Assembly (NCBI GenBank): GCA_000697055.1
Contig: JNDT01001807.1
Location: forward strand, 1 to 64,000
DNA length: 64,000 nucleotides
Source of the DNA: Saksenaea vasiformis B4078
Lineage: Eukaryota > Mucoromycota > Mucoromycetes > Mucorales > Saksenaeaceae
Direction: 5' to 3'
Part shown: one piece after another, positions 62,010-64,000 of the stretch
How the letters are laid out: every line of letters starts with the position of its first letter
How positions within the stretch are numbered: position 1 is the first letter of the stretch
Translations under genes and position numbers: made by a program
The notes under the pieces: generated by a model
What the model was told of the DNA's origin: nothing
The model's input: the letters and a program-made list of their open reading frames with translations, nothing else
The model's database searches: none

Positions 62010-63741
62010 ATGATTGACCAGAAGAAAGACAAATCAAAAGATTATTTACTTGGCCTTCATTGGGCTTCTACTACGGGCAATGTTGGTAAATATTCATAGA
62101 AGTTGTTGTTGTGTTTATTAGTTATTTTCGTGTTGCTTATATCAATTATTTAGGTCTCGTCAAGTTTGCTCTGGACCATGGTGCACCCATTGATTCTGTA
62201 GTGAATGGTTTTATGCCGTTACAATTGGCATGTATCAGTGATAACAATATAGCTGTGGTACAGTACCTTATCGATCGAGGTGCTGAAGTTAACGCACAAA
62301 GGTAACAAGAAAATTTATTTATTTAGGCCACGTTGTTCTTTGCTAAAATTTGAAAACTCTCTTTTTTTTTTTTTTGCGTCTTCTACCCCCGTCATGTGGC
62401 ACGTCAAGATGGTCAAAAAAACATAGCGCTGATAAGTCACAAGCAGTGGCAGGAGCCATCGGTTCAACGGCACTTCATGTGGCATGTGCCAATGGATGTG
62501 CAAAGATAGTTGACTTGTTACTGAGAAATGGCGCCAAGGTCAATGTCAAGGATAAATATGGTTCAAGACCGATGGATATCGCGGCTGCAAAACATCACAT
62601 AGAAATTGTCCGACTCCTGGAAACCTTCGGGACTTTCCAGCGGCAACAGGAGGAGTCGGAACAACAGGGTCCCCACGATGAAACTGGCGGAAGACGGTCT
62701 ATGGACGTAGCTATTTATACAAATCGAGATGATCGTGCAGAACGTTTACGTCGACCCAGTCTGCCTTCTGTTTTTGAAGGCAAATCACAGAAATTGAACG
62801 TGCCCCCCATTTCCACCTTACCCCAGACCGCCTCTGTGGCCCCCCGGAAAAGCCTCAACTTACCGCGGCCCTCACAGGATGAGTTAGCGCCTGCTGCAGC
62901 AGCAGCAGCTGTGTCACCGTCTTCATCCTCGATTGATATTATTCGACGACGCCGACCTTCCAGAAACAAAACACCAGAACTCGCTTCTTCCAAGTCCTCG
63001 GATGGGTCCGCGCAAGATGACACAATCGTTGGAACTCCGCCTAATGCGTCTGCCGCCGGCACCGAATCATGGACGGAAAAGCCGAAAACAGAAAACGGAC
63101 GAAAAGATTGGTATGGACACGGCGTCGTCAATCACTACGAAGACGAAAGCTATCTTGCATCACTTGAACGCAGAGCCTATGGCCTTGATGAAGACCGTGT
63201 GGGCCGCGCCTCATTAGATCAATGTCGACCGCTACGCACATCACTCGACAGCGCACGACCATCGCTTAAACGGTGCAGCTCTGATGGTGGTCATTTACGC
63301 GCCGCAGCTTTACGAAATGCAATGGCCGCGCATGCTGCTCAGCAAGAAGAAGCGGATGCAGATGAACCCATGCCACGCCCTTCTGTAGCTGTGGATGATG
63401 GACCCGAAGCAGAGGCATTGAGACATTTCCAAGAAAAAGAAATGAAAAAAGCATGGTGGAGTGCATTTGGTGGAAGAAAGTCCATGGATGTAGCAACGTA
63501 CCAGTACCACAATGGTGGTAGACCTTCCATTGATGCACCACGTAAAAGCTTGGATTTTAGACCTAGCTTCGACGGACTGTCTCAACTGGCCAAGAAAAGT
63601 GTCGAAGGACTATCTCGTAAAAGTATCGATTACAATGACGACGAGTTTGACACGCTACCCTCGGATCAGTATTCCGCTGTACGAAAAAATAGTCGTGCGG
63701 GGTTTTTGTCTCGTTTAGTAGGTGCTTGGTCGAAAAAGTGA
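62010..63741 (+). CDS. Ankyrin-repeat protein with disordered C-terminal region
   Basis: Three exons: 62010-62085, 62154-62301, 62409-63741, giving 518 residues. Ankyrin repeats occupy about residues 14-149: GLVKFALDHGAPIDSVVNGF, PLQLACISDNNIAVVQYLI, TALHVACANGCAKIVDLLL and SRPMDIAAAKHHIEIVRLL. The remaining 370 residues are low complexity, with recurrent RRSMDVA, RKSMDVATYQ, RKSLDF and RKSIDY motifs. These look like a repeated basic-Ser phosphorylation site (R-x-S-[ILM]-D), seen at least five times. The ending FLSRLVGAWSKK is amphipathic. It probably acts as a scaffold under kinase control; partners are unknown. The second intron ends in CAAG rather than the usual TAG. Confidence 0.82.
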
Positions 63742-64000
63742 TGCCAGCCTGTGCGCCATACCATTGTCACTCCTGAAAATAACGCACGACACAAACACAA
63801 CAACACCCCTCTGTTTCTCAATCATAGCCATGATATATCCTCCTCTCCCTTGCGCAACTTCCCCCTTTTTCCTTCTTCTTCTCTTTTTGTTTCCCATCCT
63901 TTTTCTTTTCTTTTTTTTTACCATGATAAATGTACAATACCTTCACGATACCATTCCTTGTTTTTTTCTTTTTTTTTCCTTTTCTCTTCCTCTTTTTCTT
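63742..64000. other. 3' flank of the ankyrin-repeat gene
   Basis: Pyrimidine-rich sequence, with T-rich runs to the window edge. No gene seen; a neighbouring gene may begin beyond the edge. Confidence 0.5.

Noticed and set aside
1..64000. CRISPR arrays, bacterial operons or insertion sequences
   Set aside because: No regular direct repeats with spacers and no transposase with terminal repeats were seen; the window is eukaryotic.

Overview
This window is nuclear DNA of a fungus, most likely an early-diverging filamentous one (Mucoromycota, probably Mucorales). The coding genes are split by many very short GT-AG introns, mostly 41-90 bases. The proteins are fungal in type: Nrg1-like zinc finger, Psp1-type protein, RTC4, ATP synthase subunit f, COQ4, VMP1. 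A nuclease-like protein and a decayed DUF6729/exonuclease gene look like lineage-expanded families. The taxon is inferred from gene content; no species call is possible from the sequence alone. All exon models were read by hand from splice signals, reading-frame continuity and family motifs. There is no transcript support.

Layout. 1-1.8 kb: no gene. 1.8-3.1 kb: C2H2 zinc-finger regulator. 3.1-8.1 kb: long gene-poor stretch. 8.1-12.9 kb: Mediator subunit MED7, a BAG-domain membrane protein and a PSP1 C-terminal-domain protein, all on +. 14.2-18.1 kb (-): decayed DUF6729 plus 3'-5' exonuclease gene with several in-frame stops and frameshifts. It faces, across a short divergent spacer carrying an inverted repeat, an intact ten-exon gene with a PD-(D/E)XK nuclease-like motif (18.4-20.5 kb). 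21.7-22.1 kb: ATP synthase subunit f with CCAAT and CRE-like boxes. 22.6-25.2 kb (-): RTC4-domain protein, divergent from 25.6-28.5 kb (+), a homologue of NARG2/ICE2, a subunit of the metazoan little elongation complex. 29.5-31.1 kb (-): VMP1.

33.6-35.3 kb: coiled-coil protein. 36.0-36.9 kb: COQ4. 37.2-38.3 kb (-): disordered nuclear-type protein. 38.8-39.4 kb: possible gene remnant. 41.0-43.1 kb: seven-helix receptor with a long cytoplasmic tail. 43.3-44.5 kb (-): protein with two hydrophobic segments and polyglutamine. 44.5-48.9 kb: no gene seen. 48.9-52.0 kb: CAMKL-type protein kinase with a UBA-like segment. 52.5-53.8 kb (-): RING ubiquitin ligase. 54.3-56.5 kb (-): Rex1-type RNA exonuclease. 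56.9-57.6 kb: glycine-rich small protein. 57.6-62.0 kb: no gene seen. 62.0-63.7 kb: ankyrin-repeat protein.

The genes do not form one pathway. Several fall into shared themes: RNA polymerase II transcription (MED7, ICE2-like, zinc finger), mitochondrial energy metabolism (subunit f, COQ4), membrane and ER homeostasis (VMP1, BAG protein), and signalling (receptor, kinase, RING ligase). The most unusual parts are the decayed exonuclease gene paired with the nuclease-like gene around 18 kb, and the fungal ICE2-like gene.
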